From: Hoylesella pleuritidis JCM 14110
Lineage (GTDB): Bacteria; Bacteroidota; Bacteroidia; Bacteroidales; Bacteroidaceae
Assembly (NCBI RefSeq): GCF_000613725.1
Contig: NZ_BAJN01000002.1
Coordinates: forward strand, 1 to 64,000
Length of the DNA: 64,000 nucleotides
Direction: 5' to 3'
Position 1 is the first letter of the stretch. Each line of letters starts with the position of its first letter. This document shows positions 62,843-64,000 of the stretch, piece by piece. Position numbers and translations under genes: made by a program. The notes under the pieces were generated by a model that saw nothing but the letters and a program-made list of their open reading frames with translations, did no database searches and had not been told where the DNA came from.

Positions 62843-64000
62843 TTAGAATGTTGCGTTAATAGTGAAAAGATAACTTGCCGTGAAAGGAGCGAATGAACGC
62901 ATACGGAAAGCGGATGCTCCCGTACCGCGAATCGATTCGGGATTCTCGTGGTTGGGTGCCGTGTTGAGCAAGTAAGCGATGTTACGTCCGGTGAAACTTA
63001 CCGAGAGTGCTTTAGCGCCTAAGTGCCGATAGATGCTCTGCGGGAATGCGTACGCGATGGTGATTTCACGCAGTGAGATGTAGTTCAGCTTCTTAAACCA
63101 GTCGCTGTTGATAACGCCGTTACCCCAACTGTTCTTGAAATAGGTTGTCGTCTGCATATGAGCAGGCTCTACATAGCCCTTTTCGTAAGCCTCTTGGTAG
63201 GTCATTCCACTTACGTCTTGCTGTTTCCCTGCGGGCGTGGTAACGATTGTTCCCTTGTCGAACACAGCGTCGGGAATGAATCCGTCAGTAAAAGTGCGGC
63301 CCTTGGTGTCGGCATATTGGCTGACCCATTCGATGCCTTTGCGATATTTTCCAGATGCACCTGAAAAGCCGTAAGCTGTTGCATAACGCGAGTTATAAGA
63401 TGCCACATAGCCTCCGAAACGTGCATCGAAAAGCATATAGAGGCTCAAACTCTTGTAGCGGAGTGTGGTGTTGAGCGACCCGAGGAAGTCGGGCAACATC
63501 GAACCAACCTCTTTTACAGTTCCGCCGCGCTTGTAATAAGCCGTATGGTAATTGTTTGTGAAGCCGATAACATCCTTTCCTGTGGCTTCATCTTTCTTGA
63601 TCCAAGAGTCTGACATCAATGTTCCGTAGTTGGCTCCGATCTTTGCCACCGACCCGATTCGGTAGTTTCCGTAAGCAGGATCACCGTCGAGCACGACATA
63701 AGAAGCCACGTCATTGCTCAGCGAAACAATCTTATTGCGGTTGCGGGTATAGGTAAAGTTCACGTCCCATTGCCAATCGCGGTTCTTGATTGGAGTAGTA
63801 TTCAGCGCGAGTTCGATACCTGCGTTTTGGATGTTTCCGGCGTTGATGAGCTCGGTTTTGACGCCCGAGAAGTAAGGAACATTGATAGACATAATCTGGT
63901 TTCGCGTGTTCTCGCGGTAGTAAGTGAAGTCAAGTCCGACCCGACTGTTCAGGAATCGCCAGTCAAAACCGATTTCCCATGCATTCTTTCGCTCGGGTTT
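62843..64000 (-). CDS. SusC/RagA-family transporter, C-terminal part
   Basis: The frame is open to the window edge at 64000; the in-frame part there reads KPERKNAWEIGFDWRFLNSR. About 385 C-terminal residues are seen: barrel strands (NIQNAGIELALNTTPI; WQWDVNFTYTRNRNKIVSLS), FDARFGGYVASYNSRYATAY and the C-terminal FTASYLFTINATF with the final Phe of outer membrane barrels. This is the C-terminal barrel of a SusC-type TonB-dependent receptor. It is transcribed before its susD-like partner. The plug domain and signal peptide lie outside the window. Confidence 0.9.
   Translation of the reverse strand, partial: KPERKNAWEIGFDWRFLNSRVGLDFTYYRENTRNQIMSINVPYFSGVKTELINAGNIQNAGIELALNTTPIKNRDWQWDVNFTYTRNRNKIVSLSNDVASYVVLDGDPAYGNYRIGSVAKIGANYGTLMSDSWIKKDEATGKDVIGFTNNYHTAYYKRGGTVKEVGSMLPDFLGSLNTTLRYKSLSLYMLFDARFGGYVASYNSRYATAYGFSGASGKYRKGIEWVSQYADTKGRTFTDGFIPDAVFDKGTIVTTPAGKQQDVSGMTYQEAYEKGYVEPAHMQTTTYFKNSWGNGVINSDWFKKLNYISLREITIAYAFPQSIYRHLGAKALSVSFTGRNIAYLLNTAPNHENPESIRGTGASAFRMRSFAPFTASYLFTINATF

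Overview
The window looks like a chromosomal segment of a Bacteroidales bacterium, most probably Prevotella or a close relative. The grounds are SusC/SusD pairs, a Bacteroidetes-type type VI secretion system (T6SS iii), NigD-like and DUF5017 lipoproteins, a T9SS-like C-terminal tail, and promoters with a TAnnTTTG -7 box instead of the sigma70 pattern. The species call is inference.

Layout. 1-8,000 is one end of a T6SS locus: the 3' end of vgrG, a cargo cassette (DUF2931 lipoprotein, Tle1-type phospholipase, unknown protein, DUF4280 PAAR-like tip), a decayed second copy of the same cassette, and the sheath genes tssB-tssC closed by a strong terminator. 8,000-26,000 is mostly housekeeping: guanine deaminase with a radical SAM maturase, dapB-lepB-lepB2-wbqC, acpP-fabF-rnc, an HtrB-type acyltransferase, a flavodiiron protein, a zinc-ribbon/SPFH/membrane/M16-peptidase cluster, and a WYL regulator with an ADP-ribosylglycohydrolase. 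26,000-34,500 is a polysaccharide utilisation locus (susC, susD, DUF5017 lipoprotein, beta-helix protein). 34,500-60,700 is housekeeping again: tRNA-Arg, Ca-type P-ATPase, ribF, CPBP protease, hsp20, a glycosyltransferase, sucCD, a broken Na+ symporter, a helix-hairpin-helix protein, DUF3109, ung, gyrB, rpsT, tRNA-Glu, recO, gpmI, a tricorn-like protease, DUF1893, NigD, rnr and maoC. 60,900-64,000 is the start of a second, reverse-strand susC/susD pair that runs off the window.

Two things cut across the layout. First, ten intergenic regions carry arrays of a degenerate repeat whose units start at exact 22-bp intervals, usually followed by a TTGATwwTCA...GATA tail. A second, palindromic repeat family (arms around TTTCCAAAAGG) also recurs, and it has entered coding sequence in lepB2 and apparently in the P-type ATPase. 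Second, five otherwise well conserved genes (htrB, fabF, susD, gpmI, rnr) are split by frameshifts, six in all. Each is repaired by adding one base and most lie in short homopolymers, which points to sequence errors more than to gene loss. The T6SS cassette copy and the Na+ symporter, in contrast, have large deletions and are real pseudogenes.
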